Made by a program: the position numbers and the translations under genes. The notes below the pieces were generated by a model. That model was given only the letters and a program-made list of their open reading frames with translations, was not told where the DNA came from and made no database searches. From contig DATGZN010000030.1 in NCBI GenBank assembly GCA_035297145.1, forward strand, positions 24,991 through 88,990: a stretch of DNA of 64,000 nucleotides, read 5' to 3'. Of this stretch, positions 21,324-32,584 are shown in pieces (position 1 is the first letter of the stretch; the number at the start of each line of letters is the position of its first letter). This DNA comes from QHXW01 sp035297145 (lineage in GTDB: Bacteria; Acidobacteriota; Terriglobia; Bryobacterales; Bryobacteraceae).

Positions 21324-24300
21324 ATGACGAGAAGCAGCGTGGGAAGTCTGTTGACCGGGTTTCTGGTGGCCGCGTCTATTTCGCCGGTTTGGGGCCAGGC
21401 CGTAGCCAATGCGCAGATCTCGGGGTCGGTGGTCGATGCGTCCGGGGCCGCCGTGCCGGGCGCGAAAATAACGGCGAAGCAGACCGACACGCAACAGGAG
21501 CGAACCACGGTTTCTGGGACGGATGGCGCCTACGTACTGCCGAATCTTCCGGTCGGCCCCTACCGTTTCGAGGTGCAAGCCAGCGGCTTCACTACTTATC
21601 TCCAGACGGGAATCCGGCTTGAGGTCAGCAACGAAGTGACCTTGAACGTCACGCTGCGCGTTGGCGAGGTCAAGCAGCAGGTTGAAGTGTCGGCCGATGC
21701 CAGCATGGTGGAGACGCAGAACACTGCGGTCTCGCAAGTCATCGATCAACGTAGCGTTGTCGATCTGCCGCTAAACGGCCGCCAGGCCACGCAGTTGATT
21801 ATGTTGGCGGGCGGAGCGAACGACGTTGGGCCGGCGAACGGATACAGCGATTTGACGGGGAGCAAGAACTATTTCAGCGCGGACGCCATTTCCGTGGCTG
21901 GGGGACAGGCTGATGGCACAAACTACCTGCTAGATGGCGGCGAGCATATGGACACCTTTTCCAATGTGAACCTGCCATTCCCCTTCCCCGACGCCATCCA
22001 GGAATTCAGTGTGCAGACCAGCAGTCTCTCCTCGCAATACGGAGTGCATCCCGGCGCTGTGGTAAACGCGATCACCAAATCTGGCACCAACCAGTTCCAT
22101 GGCGATGCCTTCGAGTTTGTGCGCAACGGCGACTTTAATGCACGCGATTTCTTTGCCCCAACGACGGACAGTCTCAAGCGGAATCAGTTTGGCGGAACGC
22201 TGGGCGCCCCGATAAAAAAGGACAAGATTTTCGGCTTTTTTGGATACCAGGGAACGGAGATCCGGACAGCACCGCCTTCGACGATTGCCCACGTCCCAAC
22301 TCAAGCAGCGATCGGCGGAGATTTCAGCCAGCTTGCATCGGCGGCTTGCCAGTCGAGCGGTACTGCTCGTACGCTGATTGATCCGACGAACGGACAACCC
22401 TTCGCAGGAAATGTTATTCCTACGTCACGACTCAACCCACAGGCTTTGAATATTCTCAAGTATGTTCCGGTTTCGGGCGATCCTTGTGGCGAGATCACTT
22501 ACTCAATTCCCGAGCCGCAAAGAGAGACACAATACATTGGCCGTGTGGATTGGAACCAGAGCTCTAAGCACAATCTGTTTGGGCGTTACTTCTACGCAGA
22601 TTATGCCAGCCCGGCCGCGTTTAACAACGACTTGCTACTGACCACGCAGCGCGGCGTATTGGATCGCAGCCAATCGGCGACCATCGGCGATACTTACTCG
22701 ATCAATCCGACAACAGTGAATTCGGCGCACCTGACCTGGACACGCCTTGCGATTACGCGAGGCCCGGCACTCAATGACGTCAATTACACGGACGTTGGTG
22801 TAAACATGTATTCACCTGTAAATTTCTTGAACCTCGGCGTTAATGGCTATTTCAACTCAGGCTGTGGCTCATGCGCGCCTGCGTTGTTCGATCAGGACTC
22901 GTACCAAGTTGCGGACGATATCGATATGATCCGCGGCCGGCATCACTTCTCATTCGGTGCAGACTATGTTCGGATGGGGTTCAATTACAGAAACAATGTC
23001 GTCTCCAACGGATTCTTTGGTTTTAACGGGCAATTCACCGGCGACGCTTTGGCTGATTTCATGCTGGGCGCGCCCAACAGCTTTCAGCAAGGAGCTATTC
23101 AGCCGTTTGATGGCCGGCAAAATTATGTAGGCGCCTACGCACACGACAACATTCGCCTCAGCAAGCAACTCAACGTGCAGCTCGGCGTGCGTTGGGAGCC
23201 TTACTTGGCTGCGAAAGAGAAGTATAACCGGATGCAGCACTTTGACGAAGCGGCCTTTATCGCGGGCGTGAAAACGGGCCAGTACGTCAACGCTCCGCCA
23301 GGCCTGTCTTTTCCCGGAGATCCGGGGGAGCCAAGTGGGTACACGTTCAACAGACCCTGGATCTTTGAACCTCGCGTCGGCGTGGCCTGGGATCCGACCG
23401 GTGATGGAAAACAGACCGTTCGCGCCGGCTTCGGACTCTTCTATGACCTGATGCCGACCGCGTACCAGGAAGATCAAACTGCCGACGCTCCCTGGGCCGA
23501 CGAGCTCAGTTTGCCCAGCCCCGCCGGAGGGCTGTCCAACCCATACGCTGGATATCCAGGTGGCAATCCCTTCCCGCAACCCAGCCCGCCCACCAAAAAC
23601 CAGGCTTTTCCGCCGGCGGGATTTTACTATACATATCCGCTGCATGCGCATCCCACGTCCGTCTATCAGTGGAACCTGAGTTACGAGCGCCAGTTGGCCA
23701 ACAACTGGCTGGTATCGGCAACTTACATTGGCAACAAGAGTAGTCACATATGGACGGGGGAAGACATCAACCACGCCGTTTATATTCCTGGAAACTGCGG
23801 CGGATCGCCTTGCTCTTCCACCTCGAATACGAACCAGAGGCGCGTACTTTACCTGATCAACCCGACGACCGGCGCCGCATTTTCAGATATCTATCAGGCT
23901 GATGATGGGGCGAACTCTGAGTATCACGGATTGCTTGTCAAAGCCGAGCACCGGTTTAGTAACCATTACAGCGTGATCGCAAACTACACTTATTCACATT
24001 GCATCAGCGAGGCGGATTTTTCGGGCGACCTCGGTGGCGCCTATACCCAAAATCCCAACAATCGGAACGGCGAGCGAGGTAACTGTGGGTTTGACCTCCG
24101 TCAAATCGCCAACTTAACGTTCGTCGTGGAATCACCTCACTTTGCCAACGTGTGGACAAACCGGTTTGCGGGCGGCTGGCAGCTCGCGCCCATTCTTTCG
24201 ATCCACAGCGGAACATGGTTTTCAGTCCTCGCCGGACTGGACAACTCCCTCTCAGGCGTCGGGAACGATCGTCCGAATGTCGTCGGAAGTCCATATGTCA

Positions 24301-24611
24301 GAAACCTGAGCACGCAGCAATGGATAAGCCCGGCTGCCTTCGCTCTAAGCCCACTAGGGACATTCGGTAACCTGGGTTCTGATTCGCTGCTGGGACCAGC
24401 CTTCTTCGAGATTGATGCAGCGGTGAGCCGCAACTTCGTCATCAAAGAAAAACAGAAAATTGAGTTGCGATTCGAATTCTTCAATATCACCAACCATGTG
24501 AACTTCAACGTCCCCAATTTGGACGGCAACATACAGGACCCGACCTTCGGTCAGATTCTGGGTGATGTTACGCCTCGCATTCTGCAATTCGCAATGAAGT
24601 ATACGTTCTGA
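21324..24611 (+). CDS. TonB-dependent receptor with carboxypeptidase-regulatory-like domain, copy 1
   Basis: About 1095 residues from the ATG at 21324, chosen because GGGAGG lies 7 bases before it and a signal peptide starts there (MTRSSVGSLLTGFLVAASIS, cut near VWGQA). A CarboxypepD-regulatory/Cna-B-like domain follows (ISGSVVDASGAAVPGAKITA). The plug is marked by VVDLPLNGRQATQLIMLAGG. The rest is a long outer-membrane beta-barrel ending in Phe (MKYTF). The Oar-like type is abundant in Acidobacteria and imports large substrates with TonB energy. A 52-residue upstream extension in frame is unlikely to be translated. The hut genes follow by 98 bases, after a hairpin, so any substrate link to histidine or peptides is only suggestive. 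Confidence 0.92.
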   Translation: MTRSSVGSLLTGFLVAASISPVWGQAVANAQISGSVVDASGAAVPGAKITAKQTDTQQERTTVSGTDGAYVLPNLPVGPYRFEVQASGFTTYLQTGIRLEVSNEVTLNVTLRVGEVKQQVEVSADASMVETQNTAVSQVIDQRSVVDLPLNGRQATQLIMLAGGANDVGPANGYSDLTGSKNYFSADAISVAGGQADGTNYLLDGGEHMDTFSNVNLPFPFPDAIQEFSVQTSSLSSQYGVHPGAVVNAITKSGTNQFHGDAFEFVRNGDFNARDFFAPTTDSLKRNQFGGTLGAPIKKDKIFGFFGYQGTEIRTAPPSTIAHVPTQAAIGGDFSQLASAACQSSGTARTLIDPTNGQPFAGNVIPTSRLNPQALNILKYVPVSGDPCGEITYSIPEPQRETQYIGRVDWNQSSKHNLFGRYFYADYASPAAFNNDLLLTTQRGVLDRSQSATIGDTYSINPTTVNSAHLTWTRLAITRGPALNDVNYTDVGVNMYSPVNFLNLGVNGYFNSGCGSCAPALFDQDSYQVADDIDMIRGRHHFSFGADYVRMGFNYRNNVVSNGFFGFNGQFTGDALADFMLGAPNSFQQGAIQPFDGRQNYVGAYAHDNIRLSKQLNVQLGVRWEPYLAAKEKYNRMQHFDEAAFIAGVKTGQYVNAPPGLSFPGDPGEPSGYTFNRPWIFEPRVGVAWDPTGDGKQTVRAGFGLFYDLMPTAYQEDQTADAPWADELSLPSPAGGLSNPYAGYPGGNPFPQPSPPTKNQAFPPAGFYYTYPLHAHPTSVYQWNLSYERQLANNWLVSATYIGNKSSHIWTGEDINHAVYIPGNCGGSPCSSTSNTNQRRVLYLINPTTGAAFSDIYQADDGANSEYHGLLVKAEHRFSNHYSVIANYTYSHCISEADFSGDLGGAYTQNPNNRNGERGNCGFDLRQIANLTFVVESPHFANVWTNRFAGGWQLAPILSIHSGTWFSVLAGLDNSLSGVGNDRPNVVGSPYVRNLSTQQWISPAAFALSPLGTFGNLGSDSLLGPAFFEIDAAVSRNFVIKEKQKIELRFEFFNITNHVNFNVPNLDGNIQDPTFGQILGDVTPRILQFAMKYTF

Positions 24612-24620
24612 GGTCATCTC

Positions 24621-24646
24621 GGGGGCGCGTTCTCCGCCGCGCCCCC
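24621..24646 (+). terminator. GC hairpin after the TonB receptor gene, terminator-like
   Basis: Perfect 9-bp arms (24621-24629 and 24638-24646) with an 8-base loop lie 10 bases after the receptor stop. No T-tract follows, so it may act as a 3' stability element or weak terminator instead of a classic intrinsic terminator. It separates the receptor from hutU. Confidence 0.45.
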
Positions 24647-24709
24647 AAACCGCTCGCCGATAAACCTAATCGATTCCCCACCGCGTATCATGGAAACGGG
24701 GGTACTGCC

Positions 24710-26388
<1,679 letters not shown>

Positions 26389-26392
<4 letters not shown>

Positions 26393-27693
26393 GCGACGCT
26401 CTGCTGATCCGCAACGCCGGACAACTCCTGACGTTGCGGGGACCGCAAGCCCCCCGGCGCGGCGATAGCCTGGGCGACCTTGGACTCATTCGCGATGGGG
26501 CTGTGCTGATCCGAAACGGCTCCATTGAAGCGGCGGGACCAGCGGCGGAAGTGGAGCAGCAGGCCAGCGAGGAGCACGACGTCACCGAAATCGACGCCAG
26601 GGGTTGCGTGGTGATGCCCGGCTTTGTCGACAGCCACACGCATCTTGTCCATGGTCCGCCGAGGCTGCTCGATTACGAGATGCGTCTGCGCGGCGCCGAC
26701 TACCACGAGATCTCAGAAGCGGGCGGCGGTATTCTCGCCAGCGTCAAAGCAGTGCGCGCGGCGGCGCCTCAAGACCTGGAAGCACAAGCGCGGAGCGCGG
26801 TCCGCAACTTCGTGCGACATGGGACAACCACCATTGAGGCAAAGTCCGGCTATGGCCTGGATGAGACGGCGGAGTTCAAGACACTGGTGGTCGTCGCGGC
26901 GATCGATGGGCAGCCAGTTGACGTTGTCGCGACGTATCTCGGTGCGCACATCATTCCCGCCGAGTACAAGGGGAACGCCGATGCCTACATCCAGTGGATG
27001 TGCGAGGAAATGATGCCGCGCATCCGGCGGCAGCGGCTGGCAACATTTGCCGATGTGTACTGCGACCGAGGCGCATTCACCATCGATCAAGCGCGCCAGT
27101 ACCTCACATGGGCCCGCGAGCAGGGATTGGAGCTGAAGGTGCATGCCGAACAATTCGAGCACACCGGCGCGGTCCGGATGGCTTGCGAACTCAGCGCCAC
27201 CAGTGCGGACCACCTGGAGCAGGCAGACGCCGATGATGCGGCGGCGCTCGGGCACTCCTCCACCATCGCGACTCTGCTGCCGGGCTCGGTGTTTCATCTT
27301 GGCCTGGATCGCTACGCGCCCGCCCGCCTGCTCATTGAGAACGGCGCGGCGGTAGCGCTGGCAACAGATTTCAATCCCGGCACCAGCCCCACGTGCAACA
27401 TGTCGTTGGTTCTCTCGCTCGCTTGCACACATATGGGGATGTCGCCCGCGGAAGCGATTTCGGCGGCGACGATCAACGGCGCTCACGCCGTGGGGCGGGC
27501 GGAAAGCATTGGATCCCTGGAGCCGGGAAAACAGGCGGATATGATTCTTCTGAACGCTAATGATTACCGTGAAATCCCTTATTGGTTCGGAGTCAATCTC
27601 GTGGATCTAACCATCAAGCGCGGCGTGGTCATCTACCGTCAAGGCGAGGTGATGGAAACAGTAGCCAGGGAGAGGGCCGCGGATGCCCGATGA
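26389..27693 (+). CDS. hutI: Imidazolonepropionase
   Basis: A 434-residue amidohydrolase-fold enzyme that opens imidazolonepropionate to N-formimino-glutamate. Metal-site motifs are FVDSHTHLVHG (HxH), the later His in HAEQFEHTGA and Asp in LATDFNPGTSP. TTIEAKSGYGLD is the HutI substrate-site signature. Its start overlaps hutU by 4 bases and its end overlaps the next gene by 11 bases, a tightly coupled operon. Confidence 0.97.
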
Positions 27694-28597
27694 TCCGCAC
27701 TGGCCGCGCGCCAGTGGATGGCTGAGCGGCGAGCACTCTGCCGATCCCGCGTGCCGCCTTGCCGTATTGGGAGCACCGCTACACTTGGGCTCCATCACCC
27801 CGGGCCGGGCCGATCTCGCGCCTGCCGCGATTCGATCCGTCTTGCACCGGTTCAGCACCTATGACCTGGAGTTCAACCGCGATCTCAGCCGTATTGCGGC
27901 AATCGACCGCGGCGACGTTCCTCTGGCCGATACAAGTCCGGCCGATGCACTCGGTCCTCTGGCGGCTGCGGTGCGGGGTGCGGGCGCTGAAGCACAAGCC
28001 CTCGTAATGATAGGTGGCGACAACAGCATCACTCGGCCTGGGTGCCACGGCATGTGCCACGAGCTCGCGCGTGCCGGCTTGATCACGCTAGACGCTCATC
28101 TGGATCTACGCGATTTGCATCCCGGGCTGACCAATGGAAATCCGGTGCGCGCTCTCCTGGCGGACGGTCTGCCAGGCGCCCAAATCGTGCAAATTGGCAT
28201 CCAGCCCTTCGCGAATTCCCGCAAGTACTTTGACGTGGCGCGCGAGGCAGGCATCAAAGTGATTTCTATAGCCGAGGTGCGCGCTATGGGCATCGAGACT
28301 GCCATCTCGGAAGCGCTGGACCGGCTGGATCAGGATGTGGAGGCGATCTACGTCGATCTGGACCTCGACGTTCTCGATCGCGCGTTCGCGCCGGCTACAC
28401 CAGGCTCGCGTCCAGGCGGGCTGACTCCGTCGGAAGTCCGCACTGCCGCCCGCTTGTGCGGCGCTCACGCGAAGGTGCGAGTGCTGGACTTGGTCGAGAT
28501 CGATCCGACGAAGGACATCGCGGACGCCACGGTATTCGCGGCCGGACTTGCGATGCTTTCATTCGCTTCGGGACTATTGGGCCGCTTTGGCGGCTAA
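27683..28597 (+). CDS. Ureohydrolase-family formimidoylglutamase-like protein (HutG-like)
   Basis: A 304-residue arginase/agmatinase-fold protein placed to finish histidine degradation by hydrolysing formiminoglutamate. Dinuclear Mn motifs present are DAHLD (137-141), DLDLDVLD with Asp227 and Asp229, and EIDP (272-275). The usual GGDH motif reads GGDN (111-114), so the first His ligand is Asn114. The enzyme could have an altered metal site, use another ligand or be slow. The ATG lies in the end of hutI with an AGGGAGAGGG tract ahead of it. The 3' end overlaps the S9 peptidase gene by 24 bases on the other strand. I leave the symbol blank because the substrate is not certain. Confidence 0.85.
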   Translation: MPDDPHWPRASGWLSGEHSADPACRLAVLGAPLHLGSITPGRADLAPAAIRSVLHRFSTYDLEFNRDLSRIAAIDRGDVPLADTSPADALGPLAAAVRGAGAEAQALVMIGGDNSITRPGCHGMCHELARAGLITLDAHLDLRDLHPGLTNGNPVRALLADGLPGAQIVQIGIQPFANSRKYFDVAREAGIKVISIAEVRAMGIETAISEALDRLDQDVEAIYVDLDLDVLDRAFAPATPGSRPGGLTPSEVRTAARLCGAHAKVRVLDLVEIDPTKDIADATVFAAGLAMLSFASGLLGRFGG

Positions 28598-30559
28598 GTG
28601 GCCGTCAAACCAGGCGATGGCGCGGCGGACGATATCGCGGCGATGGTCCGGCCGTCCGATCCGATGCCCCTCATTCGCGTAGACGACGAATTGATTTTCG
28701 ACACCCAATGTCTGCAAAGCGTGCCAGTATTCATATGATTGCGGCAGAGGGCACTCGCCATCGCGCTCGCCAACAACAATCAGCGTAGGCGTTTTTACAT
28801 TCTTGATAAACGTGATGGGAGAGCTGCGCGCGTAAACCGCCGGATCATCGTAAACCGAAGCCCCGAAATACGGGATCATCCATTTGTCGATGGAGTTCTC
28901 GCCGTAGTAGCTTTGCCAGTTGGCGAGGCCGGCGCCCGCCACCGCGGCGTGGAACCGGTCGGTTTGAGTGATGGCCCACATGGTCATGAACCCGCCGTAG
29001 CTCCAGCCGGTGATGCCGATGCGGTTGGGATCGACGGGCAGGGTCCGCAACACTTCGTCCACTCCCGCCAGAATGTCGCGCAAGTCGCCGTATCCGAAGT
29101 CTTTCACGTTGGCCTTGGTGAACGCTTCCCCTTCGCCGAAGCTGCCGCGCGGATTGGGGCAAAGCACGAAATATCCCGCGGCCGCGAGCATGATGTCGTA
29201 GTTGTACGTGTTCGGCCAATGCGAGGTGACCATGCCCGCCGGCCCACCGTGCACGGCCACGACCATGGGATACCGGCGCCCAGGATCGTATTTCTGCGGG
29301 TAGAGCAACCAGCCCTGCACGGGAGAGTTTTCACTGGTCCAATGCAGGCTTTTGGCTTCGCCCCAATACGGATGCAGTTCCCCATTGATGCGCGTGATCT
29401 GTTTCCATTCGCCGATCGGACCGGCCCACACTTCCGGCGGATTGCTGAACGAATCGCGGATGACGGCCGAGGTCTTCATATCGGGGGTCACCGAAAGCGC
29501 CAGCGCGGAGTGCTCGGTCCAGAGTGATTTCACGTCGGGACCGGACGGCTCGACTAACCCAACCCCGATCGCACCATCCGCATTCTCGGTGAACAGAATC
29601 TGTCCTGAAGGAAGCCAGCGCAGCCACTTAGGCGATGCTTTGCGATCAGGAGTCAGGTCGCGCGGCTCGCCTCCGGATGCCGGCACTGAGAAAATGTCGC
29701 CTCCGTTGAAGCCTGCGTCGCTCATCAGCCCGCCGATAAAAGCCACATTCATGCCATCGGGAGACCAGACCGGATTCGCGATCTGCATCGCGGTTTTCAG
29801 AATCGAAGTGGCCTTGCCGCTGTCTACATTGATGGAGTAGATTTGCGCAATCCACCAGTTGTCGTCGCCGGGACCAGGCGCGGCGGTTGCCACGAACCGC
29901 TGGCCGTCCGGCGACCAGTCGTATTCATACACGTAAAGATCGGGCGGCGAGACTTGGCGCATTTTACCGGATGCGACGTCGATGATCGCGAGCCGCTGGA
30001 TGAAATTCTGCTGATTGATCACTCCTGTCTGGGGCGGGACCGGCTCCAGCGGACCAGGAGTATGGGGAGCATTCTCGGTGAACAGGACAGCGATGCTTTT
30101 TTCATCCGGCGACCAGGCAGGATTCGTCAGAGCTCCCGTAACGCCGGTCAGCTTGCGGACTTGTCCTCGGCCCAACTCCATGACGTAGAGCTGCGGTTGG
30201 CCTGTTTTCTCCGCGTCGGAAAGAAACGCCAGATTCCTCCCATCCGGTGACCACGCGATGGAATTCTCGTAATGTTCCGCCTTTTCCTTGTCAGCCGTCA
30301 CGCGACGGGGAGCGCTGCCGGGCTTGCGCAGGTCTGCAACATAGATGGACAGCGTCATCGCGCCCGTAACTGGATCTTCGCGGGACTGCACCCAGGCAAC
30401 GGACGCGCCATCAGGCGCGATTTGCACTTCGCTCACCTGGCGTAGGTGGAACAACGAATCGACCACATCATCCAGGGCCGATCGGGAATTCCCCTGCGCC
30501 AGCAAAGAGCAGCCGCCGGAAACAAGCAGGCTAAGCGTACTAACCAAGGTCAATCGCAT
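28574..30559 (-). CDS. Secreted S9-family (prolyl oligopeptidase/DPP-like) serine peptidase
   Basis: A 661-residue exported peptidase. The N-terminus is a signal peptide (MRLTLVSTLSLLVSGGCSLLAQ); the Cys is in a poor lipobox context. A WD40/TolB-like beta-propeller spans about residues 35-400 with repeated WSPDG motifs (IAWSPDGRNLAFLS, VWSPDGMNVAFIGG). The alpha/beta-hydrolase domain follows: Ser in GWSYGGFMT, Asp in VGERDGECP and His in NEGHRIG. It cleaves short peptides, often after Pro, in the periplasm or outside. It converges on the hut operon, so peptide and histidine use may be linked. Confidence 0.94.
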   Translation of the reverse strand: MRLTLVSTLSLLVSGGCSLLAQGNSRSALDDVVDSLFHLRQVSEVQIAPDGASVAWVQSREDPVTGAMTLSIYVADLRKPGSAPRRVTADKEKAEHYENSIAWSPDGRNLAFLSDAEKTGQPQLYVMELGRGQVRKLTGVTGALTNPAWSPDEKSIAVLFTENAPHTPGPLEPVPPQTGVINQQNFIQRLAIIDVASGKMRQVSPPDLYVYEYDWSPDGQRFVATAAPGPGDDNWWIAQIYSINVDSGKATSILKTAMQIANPVWSPDGMNVAFIGGLMSDAGFNGGDIFSVPASGGEPRDLTPDRKASPKWLRWLPSGQILFTENADGAIGVGLVEPSGPDVKSLWTEHSALALSVTPDMKTSAVIRDSFSNPPEVWAGPIGEWKQITRINGELHPYWGEAKSLHWTSENSPVQGWLLYPQKYDPGRRYPMVVAVHGGPAGMVTSHWPNTYNYDIMLAAAGYFVLCPNPRGSFGEGEAFTKANVKDFGYGDLRDILAGVDEVLRTLPVDPNRIGITGWSYGGFMTMWAITQTDRFHAAVAGAGLANWQSYYGENSIDKWMIPYFGASVYDDPAVYARSSPITFIKNVKTPTLIVVGERDGECPLPQSYEYWHALQTLGVENQFVVYANEGHRIGRPDHRRDIVRRAIAWFDGHLAAKAAQ

Positions 30560-30969
30560 CGTGAAAACGACTATATCTCACCCGCCGATTGGCCGACAAA
30601 CAACAGCCGCATACTAACTATCGGTGTTGCAGGCCGCCTTTGATGGGAACACCAGTTCGCAGCAAACAGCGCAGGGCCAGCGAATTTCGCGATGTTAACC
30701 AAAAGCGATCTGGATTTTGAGAGCGGGATGGACAAAAATTGGGTTAGAGCAAACCCAGGCTAGTAGCACAGAGTCGCACACTGAGCGATCCGCCGGCTGG
30801 AAGCCGCTCCAACTTTCGGCCGGCGCTCCCGTTCCGTATCGATTCCAGGTTTTGTGAAGGAAGAGTGGCCAGCCGCGCCGAACAGCCTTCCCTTGGGAGT
30901 GAACCACCGAGAGCCTGCAAGTTGCGGCCAGCCACCTGCCAGATTATCACGACCTTGTTTTTGGCGCTC
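30560..30969. other. Intergenic region without a recognisable gene
   Basis: About 410 bases between the S9 peptidase start and the MscS gene stop. I see no coding frame with good composition and no RNA gene. One perfect 7-bp inverted repeat (30791-30797 with 30819-30825, CGCCGGC/GCCGGCG) has a 21-base loop. The right-hand part must include the S9 gene's promoter on its own side, near 30560-30620, but no consensus boxes stood out. Confidence 0.5.
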
Positions 30970-32028
30970 TTACGCGCCGGCCTGTTCGCGCACGTAGACC
31001 GTCCTAGTGGGATACGGCATCTGGATCCCCTCGGCCCGAAAGCGCTTCAATATTCGCTTGCGCAGTTCATGCTGCACGCGGTACTGGTCCGCGAATTCCG
31101 ACACGGAGTAGCCCAATGTAAAATTCATGGCGGATTCTCCAAAGCCGGGAATCAACTGTACCGAGGGCGCGGGCTCAGCGAGCAGGCCGGCAACCGCTGC
31201 CGCTGCGCCCTGTGCTTCCTCGAGCAGCACGCGCTCCACGAGGTCCGGATCGGCGTCATAGCTCACGCTCACTGGAATGCCCAACGACACGCGCCGCTCC
31301 GGAAGATAGTAATTGGTGACCACCGCCTGCGCCAGCTTGGAATTGGGAATGATGATCAGGTTGTTGGCGAGCGCGCGAATGGTTGTGCTGCGCCAACTGA
31401 TATCCGTCACATAGCCTTCCTCACCCGTGTTGAGCTTGATGTAATCGCCGAGCCGCACCTGGCCGGCCACGCTGATGTAAAAACCAGCGAACAGATTCGA
31501 GAGCGTGTCTTGCAGCGCCAGCGCCACCGCCAGGCCGCCGACGCCGAACGCGGTCAGAATCGGCGTGATGGAAACGCCGAAATGGTAGAGCAGAATCAGC
31601 AGCCCCATCAGCACCACGAACAACTGCGCAAGGTTCTGTGTCAGGGTGGTTACGGGCCGGGCGCCCTGCGAGCGCTCCCCAAAGTGCCGGACCAGGTTCC
31701 CCGCCAGCCGCGACGCCATCATGGTGAGCGAGATGATGACCAGGATCAGCAGCGTGCGCTCAATCAGCCGCGTCGAGCGGTCGGGGAGTTCCAGCCATTC
31801 GGTGGCGTAGTAGATGCCCAGAATCAGCGACCAAATCATGATGGGACCGCCGAGGGACCGTGTCAGGACGTCATCAACCTTGCTCGATGTCTTCGACGCC
31901 CAGCGGTGCAGCGCGCGGAAAAGCAGCCGTTTCACCACGTAGCCGACGGCCAACGTCCCCAGCAGCAGGCAGACAGGAGCCACCAGTTGCAGTGGGTCAT
32001 GCAGGGCGATTTGCTGGATGGGTTTCAT
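30970..32028 (-). CDS. MscS-family small-conductance mechanosensitive channel
   Basis: A 352-residue inner-membrane channel. There are four hydrophobic segments: PLQLVAPVCLLLGTLAVGYV, the GGPIMIWSLILGIYY region, TLLILVIISLTMMASRLAG, and the pore-lining TM3 ILTAFGVGGLAVALALQDTL with its Gly/Ala pattern, followed by SNLFAGFYISV. The beta domain after it has VRLGDYIKLNTGEEGYVTDI and WRSTTIRALANNLIIIPNSKL, both MscS signatures. It releases solutes on osmotic downshock. I took the ATG at 32028; an in-frame start at 32109 would run into the divergent gene. Confidence 0.95.
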   Translation of the reverse strand: MKPIQQIALHDPLQLVAPVCLLLGTLAVGYVVKRLLFRALHRWASKTSSKVDDVLTRSLGGPIMIWSLILGIYYATEWLELPDRSTRLIERTLLILVIISLTMMASRLAGNLVRHFGERSQGARPVTTLTQNLAQLFVVLMGLLILLYHFGVSITPILTAFGVGGLAVALALQDTLSNLFAGFYISVAGQVRLGDYIKLNTGEEGYVTDISWRSTTIRALANNLIIIPNSKLAQAVVTNYYLPERRVSLGIPVSVSYDADPDLVERVLLEEAQGAAAAVAGLLAEPAPSVQLIPGFGESAMNFTLGYSVSEFADQYRVQHELRKRILKRFRAEGIQMPYPTRTVYVREQAGA

Positions 32029-32089
32029 GACCGCTATTGTCCAATGATTTGACGCAACAGCGCGAGCATAGGGGTTGTAGCATTTGAAG

Positions 32090-32584
32090 ATGCGCGCACG
32101 GCTCGCCACACCCGATGATGCCGAGGCTATCGCACTCGTCTATAACGAAGGGATTGCCGACCGTACTGCAACGTTTGAAACGCGTCCGCGAACGGCGGAA
32201 GACGTGCGCGTTTGGTTCGACGGCAGACATCCAATTGTCGTTGTCGAGCAGGATGGCGCCGTAGTGGCATTCGCTTCCAGTTCCTCCTACCGCAACCGCG
32301 AATGCTACACGGGGATCGCCGAGGCCTCTGTATATGTGGCAAGAGTGTGGCGAGGCCACGGCGCAGGACGCATGGCTCTCCAGGCGCTGATCGAGAGTGC
32401 CGAGCGAGCAGGCTATTGGAAATTGGTTTCCCGCATCTTCCCTGAGAATCACGCCAGCCGGCGCCTCATTCGGTCCTTAGGCTTCCGCGAAGTCGGAACC
32501 TACGAGAAACACGGGAAACTGGATGGCGTTTGGCGTGACGTGATTATCGTCGAGCGGCTGATTGAGGCAAATTTGCAGGATTAA
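32090..32584 (+). CDS. GNAT N-acetyltransferase, ArsN1/phosphinothricin-type
   Basis: A 164-residue GNAT enzyme from the ATG at 32090. The text RLATPDDAEAIALVYNEGI, FETRPRTAEDVRVW, SVYVARVWRGHGAGRMALQA (the acetyl-CoA loop) and KLVSRIFPENHASRRLIRSL with LDGVWRDVIIVERL closely follows the ArsN1 group, which acetylates arsinothricin, and the related phosphinothricin acetyltransferases. Substrate cannot be fixed from sequence, and no ars genes are nearby. A TTG 6 bases upstream is a less likely start. The end overlaps the fucosidase gene by 4 bases, tail-to-tail. Confidence 0.9.
   Translation: MRARLATPDDAEAIALVYNEGIADRTATFETRPRTAEDVRVWFDGRHPIVVVEQDGAVVAFASSSSYRNRECYTGIAEASVYVARVWRGHGAGRMALQALIESAERAGYWKLVSRIFPENHASRRLIRSLGFREVGTYEKHGKLDGVWRDVIIVERLIEANLQD

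Noticed and set aside
30865..32052. A 395-residue plus-strand frame opposite the MscS gene
   Set aside because: It is His/Gln/Arg-rich shadow text. The minus strand shows intact MscS membrane segments and signature blocks.
32090..32584. An arsenic-resistance island around the ArsN1-like gene
   Set aside because: No arsR, arsC, arsB/acr3 or arsM gene is nearby; only the single acetyltransferase is present.
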